The notes: a model not told the origin generated them from the letters alone. A stretch of DNA of 64,000 bases from Amorphoplanes digitatis (GCF_014205335.1 NZ_JACHNH010000001.1:5636501-5700500), one strand, 5' to 3'; shown: positions 40,989 to 49,921, counted from the stretch's first letter. Numbers and translations: made by a program.

Positions 40989-41681
40989 CTACCCGGCCGA
41001 GCGGGTGTGCACGACGCGGTAGGTGTTCCAGTCGCGCGAGGTGGCCAGCGAGTCGACCCGGGCGTCGACCTTCTGCCGGGCCGCGCCGCGCTCGCCCTCG
41101 GCGGCGTCGCGGAAGGCGTCGTAGGACTCCTTGCCCTCCCACTGCGAGTACACCATCACGAACGACCCGTCGAGCCCGCGGGCGGCCAGGCCGCGCAGCA
41201 CGGTGTGCGAGCGGTAGCCGGGCACCTCGACCAGCCAGTCCTGCGACGCGCCCAGGGCGTCGACCAGGTCGGCCTGGTCGCCGTCCGCCACCCCGAAGAC
41301 CTCGATGACCGTGTAGTCGTCGCGGTCCGGGGAGATCTCGGTGTCCGGGCCGAGGTCCGGGTGCCGCTGGGTGTATGCCACGTCGTTCTGGAGCAGCCGG
41401 ATGGACGTCGTCAGCTCGCCGAACAGCGGCAGCGTCCGGTGCTTGAACTCCTCGCCGGCGTAGCGCGCCTCGAGATCCTCGGAGCTGCGCCACTGGATGA
41501 AGTTGGCGGTGCCCGGCCGGTCCTGTCCGGCGTGCACCGTGCTGGAGATCCAGCCAGGGAAGGCGGCGGAGTCGACGATCTCGCGCATCGCCGTGAGCAG
41601 GCCCTCCTGCTTCTCCGGTGCGTCGGTCGAGAACAGGTTGAGAACTGTGAGATGGGCACCGTCGGCCGTGATTTTCGGCAT
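40989..41681 (-). CDS. Didomain antibiotic biosynthesis monooxygenase (JadG/GilOII-like)
   Basis: A 230-residue protein with two ABM-type ferredoxin-like halves (LTVLNLFSTDAPEKQEGLL with WISSTVHAGQDRPGTANFIQW; then YTVIEVFGVADGDQADLVDAL with VMVYSQWEGKESYDAF). Cofactor-light oxygenases of this family include anthrone oxygenases. The two-domain forms JadG, GilOII and AlpJ break the B ring of dehydrorabelomycin with reduced flavin and O2. The partner flavin reductase expected for that chemistry is encoded at 43635-44141. The assignment as a ring-opening enzyme is inference from architecture and neighbours. Confidence 0.8.
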   Translation of the reverse strand: MPKITADGAHLTVLNLFSTDAPEKQEGLLTAMREIVDSAAFPGWISSTVHAGQDRPGTANFIQWRSSEDLEARYAGEEFKHRTLPLFGELTTSIRLLQNDVAYTQRHPDLGPDTEISPDRDDYTVIEVFGVADGDQADLVDALGASQDWLVEVPGYRSHTVLRGLAARGLDGSFVMVYSQWEGKESYDAFRDAAEGERGAARQKVDARVDSLATSRDWNTYRVVHTRSAG

Positions 41682-41875
41682 TCTCTCTTCTCTTCCGGGT
41701 CGATGGATACGACGTAATCGCCTTTCCAGCATCGGCGGGCCCGGACGGTGCCGACAAGGGTGGCCCACTTCAGACAATCACCGGGATCGGTCAATTCTTT
41801 GGGCGCGGCGTCAGAACTTCCCCCGCTTCGTCAGACCTTCGACAAGTGGCCTTGGGCGGCCCCGGCGCAGCGGCC

Positions 41876-42322
41876 ATGCTGCCCGATATGCAATCGGCCG
41901 AATCAGCGTCGCAGGTGGGTAACCTGCTCGACCGCTATCTGATCAGTCTCGACGACGACAAGCTCGACGACGAATGGGCGCGCGGCCTGTTCACCGACGA
42001 CGCCCGGGTCGCCTTTCCGATGAGCCGGCACGAGGGCGTCGACGGGCTCGCCGAGTACCACCGCGGCGCGTTGGCCGCGTTCGAGCGCACGCAGCACCTG
42101 AACTCGCCGGCCGTGGTCGAGCCGCGCGGCGCGGACGAGGTCCGGCTGCGGGCGAACGTCATCTCGACCCATGTGCGCCTCGACGACGGCGCGCTCTTCA
42201 CGGCCGGGACGCTGGTGACCGGCGCGGCGCGGCGTACGGGCGAGGGCTGGCGCCTGTCCGCGCTGTCGTTCCGGGTGATCTGGACGACCGGCACACCGCC
42301 CGCCGCCGAGGCCGCGCGATGA
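41876..42322 (+). CDS. SnoaL-like NTF2-fold protein
   Basis: About 148 residues with the pattern of SnoaL-type proteins: VGNLLDRYLISLDDDKLDDEW, LFTDDARVAFP, EGVDGLAEYHRGAL, and the closing strands VRLRANVISTHVRLDDGA with GWRLSALSFRVIW. Some relatives are polyketide cyclases or hydroxylases, others such as JadX influence antibiotic output without a known reaction. It is divergent from the ABM gene and its stop overlaps the antiporter start (ATGA). The start is uncertain: ATG at 41876 or 41888, without a clear ribosome site. Confidence 0.82.
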   Translation: MLPDMQSAESASQVGNLLDRYLISLDDDKLDDEWARGLFTDDARVAFPMSRHEGVDGLAEYHRGALAAFERTQHLNSPAVVEPRGADEVRLRANVISTHVRLDDGALFTAGTLVTGAARRTGEGWRLSALSFRVIWTTGTPPAAEAAR

Positions 42323-43620
42323 TCACCGCGGCCCCGGCGGCACAGGAGACGCGGATGGCGTTCCTGCTGGCCGGGATCGCGGTCGTGCTGCTCACCGGCA
42401 TCGTTCTCGGCCGGTACGCGCGGCACCTGCGCCAGCCGGCGGTCATCGGGGAGATCACCGCGGGAATCGTGCTGGGCCCCAGCGTGCTCGGCCTGCTGCC
42501 GGGCGACCTGCCGCACCGGGTCTTCCCGGCGGACGTGCGGCCGCTGCTGTCGGCCGTCTCCCAGGTCGGCCTCGTGCTGTTCATGTTCGTGGTCGGCTGG
42601 GAGTTCGAGAAGCGCCTGATCCGGCCGCACGCCGGCCTGGCCGCCGGTGTCTCGCTCGGCTCCATCGCCCTCGCCTTCGGGCTCGGCGTCGCCGTCGCGG
42701 GCCTGCTGTACCCGTACCACTCGACGGTGGCCGGGAAGCACATCCCGTTCACGGCCTTCGCGGTCTTCATGGGTACGGCCATGTCGGTGACCGCCTTCCC
42801 GGTGCTGGCCCGCATCCTGAGCGACAACCGCCTGCTGGACCTACGCGTCGGCGGCCTGGCCCTGGCCAGCGCCGCGATCGACGACGTGCTCGCCTGGTGC
42901 CTGCTGGCGTACGTCTCGGCGCTGGTCAGCGCCGACGGCGACTTCTCCGAGCTGGCCGGGATCGGGGTGCTCAGCGTCGGCTACGTGGCCGTGATGTTCC
43001 TGGTCGTCCGGCCGCTGCTGACCCGCCTGGTGTGGCGCTGGGCCGGCGCCGAGCGCTGGTCGTCGCTGCTCGTCGTGCTCTGCGCCGGCGCGTTCCTGTC
43101 CGCCTGGGCGACCTCGATGATCGGCATCCACGCCATCTTCGGCGCGTTCCTGTTCGGATTCGTGCTGCCGCGCGAGCCCGCGCTGCTGCTCGCGCGGCAC
43201 GTGCGCAAGCCGCTGGACACCATCGGCCTGGTGCTGCTCCCGGTGTTCTTCGTGGTCACCGGCCTCGGCGTCGACCTCGGCGCGCTGGGCGGCGGCGACT
43301 ACCTCGCCCTGGTGCTGGTGATCGTCGTGGCCTGCACGGGCAAGCTGCTCGGCGCCGCCGTCCCGGCCCGCCTCGCCGGACTGTCCTGGCGCGAGACCAA
43401 GGACCTCGGCCTGCTGATGAACACCCGGGGCCTGACCGAGCTGATCATCCTCAACGCGGCCGTCGGCCTCGGCGTCCTGGACGACCGGATGTTCACCATC
43501 ATGGTGATCATGGCGCTGGTCACCACGGCGATGGCCGGTCCGCTGCTCTCCCGCCGCGAGCAATTGCAGGCGGCGCTGCCACCGCAACCCGTCGCGGACC
43601 CGGTGGGCCCGCGCAGCTGA
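42319..43620 (+). CDS. CPA2-family cation/proton antiporter
   Basis: A 433-residue integral membrane protein with about 12 hydrophobic segments. Family marks are QPAVIGEITAGIVLGPSVLG near the N-terminus, MSVTAFPVLARIL, and ASAAIDDVLAW with the paired aspartates of the ion site. Similar antiporters occur in several aromatic polyketide clusters, perhaps for pH or ion homeostasis or product export. It overlaps the SnoaL-like gene by ATGA and precedes the flavin reductase by 14 bases, so it is part of the plus-strand tailoring operon. It ends without the C-terminal TrkA domains of longer relatives. Confidence 0.92.
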   Translation: MITAAPAAQETRMAFLLAGIAVVLLTGIVLGRYARHLRQPAVIGEITAGIVLGPSVLGLLPGDLPHRVFPADVRPLLSAVSQVGLVLFMFVVGWEFEKRLIRPHAGLAAGVSLGSIALAFGLGVAVAGLLYPYHSTVAGKHIPFTAFAVFMGTAMSVTAFPVLARILSDNRLLDLRVGGLALASAAIDDVLAWCLLAYVSALVSADGDFSELAGIGVLSVGYVAVMFLVVRPLLTRLVWRWAGAERWSSLLVVLCAGAFLSAWATSMIGIHAIFGAFLFGFVLPREPALLLARHVRKPLDTIGLVLLPVFFVVTGLGVDLGALGGGDYLALVLVIVVACTGKLLGAAVPARLAGLSWRETKDLGLLMNTRGLTELIILNAAVGLGVLDDRMFTIMVIMALVTTAMAGPLLSRREQLQAALPPQPVADPVGPRS

Positions 43621-43634
43621 GCGAAAGGCGCACC

Positions 43635-44141
43635 ATGATCCAGCGAACCACCGCGATCGAGCCGGGAACGCTGCGCGAGGTGTGCGCGCACTTCGCCACC
43701 GGCGTCACGGTCATCACCACCGGCCTGCCGGGCGAGTCGTCCGGCGCCACGGTCAACTCGTTCACCTCGGTGTCGCTCGCGCCGCCGCTCGTGCTGTTCT
43801 GCCTGCACGAGCGGTCGCGGCTGCGGCCGGCCCTGGACCGGGCCGGCGGGTTCGTCGTCAACTTCCTGACCTACGAGCAGCAGCCGCTCGCCTGGGCGTT
43901 CGCGGGCCGCGAGTCGGCGCGCCTGCAGGACGTGCCGCACCACCGCTCGGGCACCGGCCTGCCCGTGCTCAGCGAGGCGCTGGCGTTCCTGGCCTGCCGG
44001 CTGGTCACCGAGCACGACGGCGGCGACCACACCATCGTGGTCGGCGAGGTCGTCGAGCTCGGCGCGCACGACCGGGGCGAGGACCCGCTGGTCTTCTACC
44101 GCGGCGCGATGCGGCCGCTGGAGCAGGCCACGCCCCGGTGA
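43635..44141 (+). CDS. Flavin reductase (HpaC/GilH-like)
   Basis: A 168-residue flavin:NAD(P)H reductase-like protein: REVCAHFATGVTVITT at the N-terminus, the FMN-binding NSFTSVSLAPPLVLFCLHERS, and the late VGEVVELGAHD with PLVFYRGAMR. It would supply reduced FAD or FMN to two-component oxygenases. Candidate clients in this window are the flavin-dependent halogenase (48213-49913) and the ABM oxygenase (40989-41681). An AAAGGCG site precedes the ATG. Confidence 0.92.
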   Translation: MIQRTTAIEPGTLREVCAHFATGVTVITTGLPGESSGATVNSFTSVSLAPPLVLFCLHERSRLRPALDRAGGFVVNFLTYEQQPLAWAFAGRESARLQDVPHHRSGTGLPVLSEALAFLACRLVTEHDGGDHTIVVGEVVELGAHDRGEDPLVFYRGAMRPLEQATPR

Positions 44142-44147
44142 GCGGGC

Positions 44148-44558
44148 TCAGGCCCGGCGGACGGCCAGCGGCCGCTGCTCGGCGTCGAACGCCTCGCGCG
44201 CCTGCTCGACCGCGGGGAGGAACTCGGCCGACCACTCCGCGAGCGTGGCGAACAGCGGGGCCAGGCTGCGGCCCAGGTCGGTGATCTCGTACTCCACCCG
44301 GGGCGGCACCTCCGGGTGGTAGGTGCGCCGGACCAGCCCGTCGCGCTCCATCTGGCGCAGCCGCTGGGTGAGCACCTTCGGCGTGATCGTGGCGATCCGG
44401 CGCTGCAACTCCACGAACCGCTGCCGGCCGTACTGGTGCAGCGTCCACAGGATCGGCGTGGTCCACCGGCTGAAGACCAGGTCAACGACCGGCCCGATCG
44501 GGCAGGCCTGCTGCGTGCCGGCCACCGGCGGGGCAGCGGTCGTCGAATTGTCCGGCAT
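44148..44558 (-). CDS. HxlR-family transcriptional regulator
   Basis: A 136-residue winged-helix protein with CPIGPVVDLVFSRWTTPILW (including the conserved Cys of redox or ligand-sensing members), FVELQRRIATITPKVLTQRL and the wing DGLVRRTYHPEVPPRVEYEI. It is divergent from the MFS transporter and probably controls it, responding to the product or to quinones. The Cys18 to Cys20 region gives it a possible redox switch. Confidence 0.92.
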   Translation of the reverse strand: MPDNSTTAAPPVAGTQQACPIGPVVDLVFSRWTTPILWTLHQYGRQRFVELQRRIATITPKVLTQRLRQMERDGLVRRTYHPEVPPRVEYEITDLGRSLAPLFATLAEWSAEFLPAVEQAREAFDAEQRPLAVRRA

Positions 44559-44590
44559 TTGATGGCCCTTCCTGGGTAGTCACTTTCCTC

Positions 44591-44600
44591 TAGGTACCTA
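44591..44600. promoter_or_regulatory. Palindrome between HxlR and MFS genes
   Basis: The perfect palindrome TAGGTACCTA lies 32 bases before the HxlR start and 58 before the transporter start, inside an A/T-rich stretch (CTACTATATCC follows). HxlR proteins often recognise such short GTAC-centred sites, so it is a good operator candidate. Confidence 0.55.
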
Positions 44601-44658
44601 CTATATCCAGGATGTTAGCTTCGCCGGGTTCCATCTCGACTCATCCAGAGGAAGTGCG

Positions 44659-46140
44659 ATGTCGACATCAGACTCCCTGCGCAATCGCACCGAGGCTGCC
44701 CCGGCAGCACCGCGAGCGCACACCCGCCCGCCCGGGCTGATCCTTCTGTTCCTCTGCGCGGCCGGCTTCATGACGTTCCTCGACGTCTCGATCGTGAACG
44801 TCGCGCTGCCGACCATCGAGGACGAACTCAACATCTCGCAGAACTACCTCCAGTACGTCGTCACCGCGTACGCGACGGTGCTCGGCGGGTTCCTGCTGCT
44901 CAGCGGGCGCCTCGCGGACACCTTCGGCCGCCGGCGCATGCTCCAGACCGGCCTGCTCGTGTTCGCCGGCGCCTCGCTGATGGCCGGTCTCTCGCAGGGT
45001 GCGGCCATGCTGGTCAGCGCCCGCGCCCTCCAGGGGCTCGGCTCGGCGTTCATCGCGCCGGCCGCGCTCAGCCTGCTGACGAACACGTTCGCCGAGGGCG
45101 CGCCGCGCAACAAGGCGCTCGGCGCCTGGGGCGCGGTGAGCGGCATCGCGTCGGTGGCCGGCGTCATCCTGGGCGGCCTCTTCACCGAGGGGCCCGGCTG
45201 GCGGTGGATCTTCTTCGTCAACGTGCCGATCGGCATCGTGCTCGCGGCCCTCGCCCCGCTCGTCGTGGCGGAGAGCAAGGCGCAGGAGAGGCGCAGGTCG
45301 TTCGACACGGCGGGCGCGGTCTTCCTCACCGCCGGCCTGGTACTGATGATCTTCACCCTGGGTGAGACGTTCGACCACGGCTGGACGTCGGCCCGCACGC
45401 TGATCAGCCTCGCCGTCACGGTGCTGCTGCTGGGCACGTTCATCCTGATCGAGCGGCGCGCCGCGGAGCCGCTGATCCCGCTGGGCATCTTCCGCAAGCC
45501 GGTGCTGCGTACCGCGAACATCACCGCGGTGCTGCTGTTCGGCACGCTCGTCACGCTCTTCTTCTTCGCCAGCCTCTTCATGCAGCAGGTGCTGGACTAC
45601 TCCCCCGTCGAGGCCGGGCTCGCCTACGTCCCGTTGGCGATCATCGTGTCGGTCGGCGCGGGGGTGGCGTCCAACCTGGTCACCAAGGTCGCGGCGAAGC
45701 CCGTCCTCATCGTCGGGCTGACCCTGGCCGCCATCGGCATGCTGATGCTGTGGCAGCTGCCGGCCGATGCCGGCTACGTGACCCGGGTGCTGCCGCCGTT
45801 CCTCGTGGTCGGCCTCGGTCTCGGCCTGTCCTTCGTGCCGGTGCAGGTCATCGCGTTCGCCGGGGTGAGCAAGTCGGAGTCGGGCCTGGCCGCCGGGCTC
45901 ATCAACACGAGCCAGGAGGCGGGCGGCGCCCTCGGCGTCGCCGTCGCGGCGACCATCGCCTTCAGCCAGGTGCACGAGCTGGAGCGGTGGGCCGGCGGCG
46001 ACCCGGCGCTCATGGAGATCGCCCGGGTCAGCGTCTTCCACCGGGCCTTCCTGGTCGGCGCCTGCTTCGCGGTGGCCGGCGTGCTGATGGCCCTGCTGCT
46101 ACCGAGGATCAAGCCGGAACAGCCGCCCGTCGCGGCCTGA
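44659..46140 (+). CDS. MFS drug-efflux transporter (DHA2/EmrB-QacA type)
   Basis: A 493-residue transporter with about 14 membrane helices. Typical marks are FMTFLDVSIVNVALPTIEDEL in helix 1, the loop GRLADTFGRRRMLQTG, and the helix-5 motif GAVSGIASVAGVILGG. Members export drugs and dyes with protons. Divergent from an HxlR regulator and set inside the polyketide region, it is the likely self-resistance and export pump for the product. A GAGGAAGTGCG site precedes the ATG. Confidence 0.94.
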   Translation: MSTSDSLRNRTEAAPAAPRAHTRPPGLILLFLCAAGFMTFLDVSIVNVALPTIEDELNISQNYLQYVVTAYATVLGGFLLLSGRLADTFGRRRMLQTGLLVFAGASLMAGLSQGAAMLVSARALQGLGSAFIAPAALSLLTNTFAEGAPRNKALGAWGAVSGIASVAGVILGGLFTEGPGWRWIFFVNVPIGIVLAALAPLVVAESKAQERRRSFDTAGAVFLTAGLVLMIFTLGETFDHGWTSARTLISLAVTVLLLGTFILIERRAAEPLIPLGIFRKPVLRTANITAVLLFGTLVTLFFFASLFMQQVLDYSPVEAGLAYVPLAIIVSVGAGVASNLVTKVAAKPVLIVGLTLAAIGMLMLWQLPADAGYVTRVLPPFLVVGLGLGLSFVPVQVIAFAGVSKSESGLAAGLINTSQEAGGALGVAVAATIAFSQVHELERWAGGDPALMEIARVSVFHRAFLVGACFAVAGVLMALLLPRIKPEQPPVAA

Positions 46141-46153
46141 TCGGGAGGCAGCC

Positions 46154-46543
46154 GTGCCGCTGAGGATGACCGCGGCGGTGGAGTCATTCCTCGCCGAGAA
46201 CGAGCTAGGCACCCTGACCACCCTGCGGCCCGACGGTTCGCCGCACGTGGCGCCCGTGCGCTTCACCTGGGACGGCGAGGCCGGGCTGGTCCGGGTCATG
46301 ACGGCCGCCGACCGCCGCAAGGCGCGCAACGTCCGCGCCAACCCGGGCGGCCGGGCCTCCATCTGCCAGGTGGTGGGTCCACGGTGGATCACCATGGAGG
46401 GCGCCGCCCGGGTGTTCGAGGACCCGCGGTGGGTCTCCGAGGGCGTCCGCCGCTACGCCAAGCGGTACTGGGCCGGGCCACCGGACGTGCCCGGGCTGGT
46501 CGTGATCGAGATCGCCATCGATCGCGTCATGGGCCTCTATTGA
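46154..46543 (+). CDS. PPOX-class F420- or flavin-dependent oxidoreductase
   Basis: A 129-residue split-barrel protein: LAENELGTLTTLRPDGSPHV at the N-terminus, ADRRKARNVRANPGGRASI in the middle and VVIEIAIDRVMGLY at the end, the pattern of the small F420-binding oxidoreductases of actinobacteria (PPOX class). The GTG start follows GGGAGG and is 13 bases after the transporter stop, so it belongs to the same operon. It could reduce a quinone or double bond of the polyketide, or act in general protection; the substrate is not known. Confidence 0.85.
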   Translation: MPLRMTAAVESFLAENELGTLTTLRPDGSPHVAPVRFTWDGEAGLVRVMTAADRRKARNVRANPGGRASICQVVGPRWITMEGAARVFEDPRWVSEGVRRYAKRYWAGPPDVPGLVVIEIAIDRVMGLY

Positions 46544-46553
46544 CACCAGTGGA

Positions 46554-46587
46554 ATGTGGCGGCGCCGGCTTGCCGGCACCGCCACAT
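46554..46587 (+). terminator. Stem-loop terminator
   Basis: A 16-base stem with one mismatch (ATGTGGCGGCGCCGGC with its near complement) and a two-base loop extendable by opening the top pairs. It lies 10 bases after the PPOX gene stop. Confidence 0.75.
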
Positions 46588-46698
46588 CCATTCATCTGTA
46601 GCAGATTTGACGTAGTTGTCAGAGTCTTGTCGTCGCAGGCATTCAATTGCTCACGGCCCCTCGGAATACTGGGGAAAACACCAGCCGAAAGAGGGATG

Positions 46699-48171
46699 AT
46701 GGACGAATTCGATGCCGATGTAATCGTCGTCGGAGCGGGGCCTTCCGGCCTCATGCTCGCCGGCGAACTACAGCTCGCCGGGCTTTCCGCGATAGTCGTC
46801 GACCGGCTCGCCGAACCGATCACGCAGTCCCGGGCGCTGGGTTTCTCCGCCCGGACCATCGAGGAATTCGGCCAGCGTGGCCTGCTGCCGCAGTTCGGTG
46901 AATTCGAGACGATCCCGGTCGGCCACTTCGGCGGGCTGCCCATCGACTACCGGATCATCGACGGCGGCAACTTCGGGGTGCGCGGCGTGCCGCAGTCGCT
47001 CACCGAGCGCATCCTCGCCGGCTGGGCCGGCGGGCTGGGCGCCGACATCCGGCGCGGCCACGACCTGGTCGGCCTGGCCGCCGACGAGCGGGGCGTCACG
47101 GCCGAGCTGACCTCGCCGGCGGGCGGCACCAAGCTGCGCGCCGCCTATCTCGTCGGCTGCGACGGCGCGCGCAGCACGGTACGCCGGCTCACCGGCATCG
47201 ACTTCCCCGGCAACGACGCGACAATCGAGATGAAGATGGCCGACGTCGCCGGGCTGGGACTGCGGATCCGGCCCACCGGCGAGGTCGGCGAGGCGGGCAT
47301 GGTCGTGGTGCTCCCGCTCGGCCCCGCCGCCACCCGGGTCGTCGTCTTCGAACGCGACGCCGGCGTGCGCAAGACCCAGGAGGCGCCGACCTTCACGGAG
47401 GTGGCCGACGCGTTCCAGCGGGTCACCGGCGAGGACATCCACACCGGCACCCCCGTGTGGACCAGCTACTTCACCGACGCCAGCCGGCAGGCGAGCGAGT
47501 ACCGCCGCGGCCGGGTGTTCCTCGCCGGCGACGCCGCGCACATCCACCTGCCGATCGGCGCGCAGGGCATCAGCGCCGGCGTCGGCGACGCCGTGAACCT
47601 CGGGTGGAAGCTGGCCGCCACCGTCAAGGGCTGGGCACCCGACGGGCTGCTCGACACCTACCACGCCGAACGGCACCCGGTCGGCGCGCGGATCGTGGCG
47701 AACACGCTGGTCCAGCGCTCCCTCTACCTCGGCGGCCCCGAGATGCAGCCGCTGCGCGACCTCTTCGCCGAGCTGGTCGGCATCGAGGAGGTGCGGCGGC
47801 ACCTCGTCGGGATGGTCACCGGCCTGGACATCCGGTACGACGCCGGAGCCGGCACCCACCCGCTGCTCGGACGCCGCCTGCCCGACCAGGAGCTGCTGAT
47901 CGGCGACGTGAAGTCCAGCACCTACGAGCTGCTGCACTCCGGCCGCCCGGTGCTGCTCGACCTGCACGCCGACCCGGCGCTGCGGACGATCGCGGCGGGC
48001 TGGTCGGACCGGGTGGACACCGTCACCGCGACGCGCCACGACCCCGCGGCACCGGCCACGAGCCTGCTGGTGCGCCCCGACGGCTACGTCGCCTGGGCCG
48101 CCGCCGGGGACGACCCGGCGGCCGGCCTCGCCGGCGCACTCACCCGCTGGTTCGGCCCCGCTCAGGGCTGA
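46699..48171 (+). CDS. FAD-dependent aromatic polyketide monooxygenase, paralogue
   Basis: A 490-residue class A flavin hydroxylase with VIVVGAGPSGLMLAGELQLA, the region QSRALGFSARTIEEFGQRGLL, DG motif YLVGCDGARSTVRRL and GD motif VFLAGDAAHIHLPIGAQGIS. It matches the enzyme at 26502-27986 block by block (RGVPQSLTE appears in both), so the two arose by duplication and probably hydroxylate different positions. It opens the second plus-strand tailoring operon, ahead of the halogenase. Either of two adjacent ATGs (46696 or 46699) may be used. Confidence 0.92.
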   Translation: MDEFDADVIVVGAGPSGLMLAGELQLAGLSAIVVDRLAEPITQSRALGFSARTIEEFGQRGLLPQFGEFETIPVGHFGGLPIDYRIIDGGNFGVRGVPQSLTERILAGWAGGLGADIRRGHDLVGLAADERGVTAELTSPAGGTKLRAAYLVGCDGARSTVRRLTGIDFPGNDATIEMKMADVAGLGLRIRPTGEVGEAGMVVVLPLGPAATRVVVFERDAGVRKTQEAPTFTEVADAFQRVTGEDIHTGTPVWTSYFTDASRQASEYRRGRVFLAGDAAHIHLPIGAQGISAGVGDAVNLGWKLAATVKGWAPDGLLDTYHAERHPVGARIVANTLVQRSLYLGGPEMQPLRDLFAELVGIEEVRRHLVGMVTGLDIRYDAGAGTHPLLGRRLPDQELLIGDVKSSTYELLHSGRPVLLDLHADPALRTIAAGWSDRVDTVTATRHDPAAPATSLLVRPDGYVAWAAAGDDPAAGLAGALTRWFGPAQG

Positions 48172-48212
48172 ACCTCCCACACGACCTCCCACGAAACCGA
48201 AGGAGTGCGGTC

Positions 48213-49913
48213 TTGACCTCCGAGACTGAGGCAATGAAGCCGGCCCGCCCGGCCGGCAAGGTGCACGAGTGCGACGTCGTCATCCTGGGTTCGGGCCTGG
48301 CCGGCTCGATCACCGGCGCCATCCTCTCCCGGCAGGGCGTCAGCGTCGCCCTGATCGACGCCGGGCAACACCCCCGGTTCGCGGTCGGCGAGTCGATGAA
48401 TCCGCAGCTCGTCGAGTGGCTGCACATCCTGGCCGTGCGCTACGACGTGCCCGAGATCAAGCACCTGCTCGACATCAAGGCGGTCACCGAGAACCTCGGC
48501 CCGGTGCACGGCCGCAAGCAGAGCTTCGGCTTCGTCAACCACCGCGAGAACCGCGAGCCCGACCCGCGCCAGGCCACGATGTTCATCATCCCGAAGATGC
48601 TGACCGAGGCCAGCCACCTGTACCGCCAGGACACCGACTCCTACTACCTCAACGTCGCCGCCCGCTACGGCTGCACCCTGCGGCAGAACTGGCGGGCCAC
48701 GGACCTGGACTTCGACGCCGACGGGGTCACGGTCACCGGGCAGAACGGCGAGACGTTCCGGGCCAAGTACCTGATCGACGCCAGCGGCTTCCGCTCACCG
48801 CTGGCCGCCAAGTTCGGCCTGCGCGAGGACCCGCCCCGGCACCGGCACCACGCCCGGTCGCTGTTCACCCACTACGTCGGCATCAAGCCGTACGACGACG
48901 TCTGCAACTATCCGGCCAACCTGATGCCGCCGCAGGGCGCGCCGTTCCACGGCGGGACGCTGCACCACCTGATCGAGCGCGGCTGGTTCTGGATCATCCC
49001 GTTCGACAACCACAAGGCCTCGAAGAACCCGGTGTGCAGCGTCGGGCTCACCTTCGACGAGCGGCTGTACCCCAAGCCGGCCGACCTGACCCCGGACGAG
49101 GAGTTCAACTCCTACCTGGACCGGTACCCGGCGGTGAAGCGCCAGTTCGACGGCGCCAAGCGGATCCGGGAGTGGGTGTCCACCGACCGGCTCCAGTACT
49201 CCTCGAGGCAGACCATCGGCCCGCGCTGGTGCCTGATGTCGCACGCGGCCGGCTTCATCGACCCGCTGTACTCGCGCGGGCTGTCCAACACGTTCGAGGT
49301 GGTCGATGCGCTCGCCGGGCGGCTCATCGAGGCCGTCCGCGAGGACGACTTCTCCGTGCAGCGCTTCGAGTACGTCGAGCGGCTCGAACAGGGCCTGCTC
49401 GACTACAACGACAAGATCGTCAACAGCTCGTACATCTCGTTCTCGCACTTCCGGCTCTGGAACGCCGTCTTCCGGGTCTGGGGCTGCTTCACCACCCCGG
49501 CCACCATGCGGCTGCTGCGCGCCCGGCAGAACTTCGCCATCGACGGCGACGACCGCCACTTCAAGGAGCTGGAGGACGCGCCGTACCCGGGCCTCTGGTG
49601 GCCGGACAGCGAGGGCTTCAAGGACCTGTTCGAGCTGACCCACGACACCTGCCTGCGCTACGAGGCCGGTGAGATCGACGGCGACAAGGCCGCCGACATC
49701 GTGTTCGAGGCGATCCGCGGGTGCGACGTGGTCAACACGCCGTTCGGCTGGAAGGACGACGAGGACCACCGCTACTTCTACCCCACCGCCGCCACGATGA
49801 TGAAGTTCATGTGGTGGGCGAACACCCAGGCGCCCGCGGAGATCCGTGACCTCGGGCGAGCCATGGTCAGCGGGGTCGTGAAGTCGGGCGTGCGCGGCCG
49901 CAAGGCGACCTGA
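48213..49913 (+). CDS. Flavin-dependent halogenase
   Basis: A 566-residue flavoprotein. The FADH2-binding motif is VVILGSGLAGSITGAILSRQ (GSGLAG at 26-31), and the halogenase signature WFWIIP is at 258-263 (WxWxIP). The adjoining VGESMNPQLVEWL and SHAAGFIDPLYSRGLSNTFE are as in phenol or pyrrole halogenases of the CtcP/CmlS type. The start TTG at 48213 is supported by AAGGAG seven bases before it. It needs a flavin reductase, available at 43635. It would place chlorine or bromine on an electron-rich ring of the polyketide. A non-halogenating member of the family cannot be fully excluded. Confidence 0.88.
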   Translation: MTSETEAMKPARPAGKVHECDVVILGSGLAGSITGAILSRQGVSVALIDAGQHPRFAVGESMNPQLVEWLHILAVRYDVPEIKHLLDIKAVTENLGPVHGRKQSFGFVNHRENREPDPRQATMFIIPKMLTEASHLYRQDTDSYYLNVAARYGCTLRQNWRATDLDFDADGVTVTGQNGETFRAKYLIDASGFRSPLAAKFGLREDPPRHRHHARSLFTHYVGIKPYDDVCNYPANLMPPQGAPFHGGTLHHLIERGWFWIIPFDNHKASKNPVCSVGLTFDERLYPKPADLTPDEEFNSYLDRYPAVKRQFDGAKRIREWVSTDRLQYSSRQTIGPRWCLMSHAAGFIDPLYSRGLSNTFEVVDALAGRLIEAVREDDFSVQRFEYVERLEQGLLDYNDKIVNSSYISFSHFRLWNAVFRVWGCFTTPATMRLLRARQNFAIDGDDRHFKELEDAPYPGLWWPDSEGFKDLFELTHDTCLRYEAGEIDGDKAADIVFEAIRGCDVVNTPFGWKDDEDHRYFYPTAATMMKFMWWANTQAPAEIRDLGRAMVSGVVKSGVRGRKAT

Positions 49914-49921
49914 CGCCGCCG

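Noticed and set aside
48213..49913. Geranylgeranyl-reductase-like oxidoreductase
   Set aside because: The WFWIIP motif and the GES-type loop after the Rossmann motif fit flavin-dependent halogenases better.
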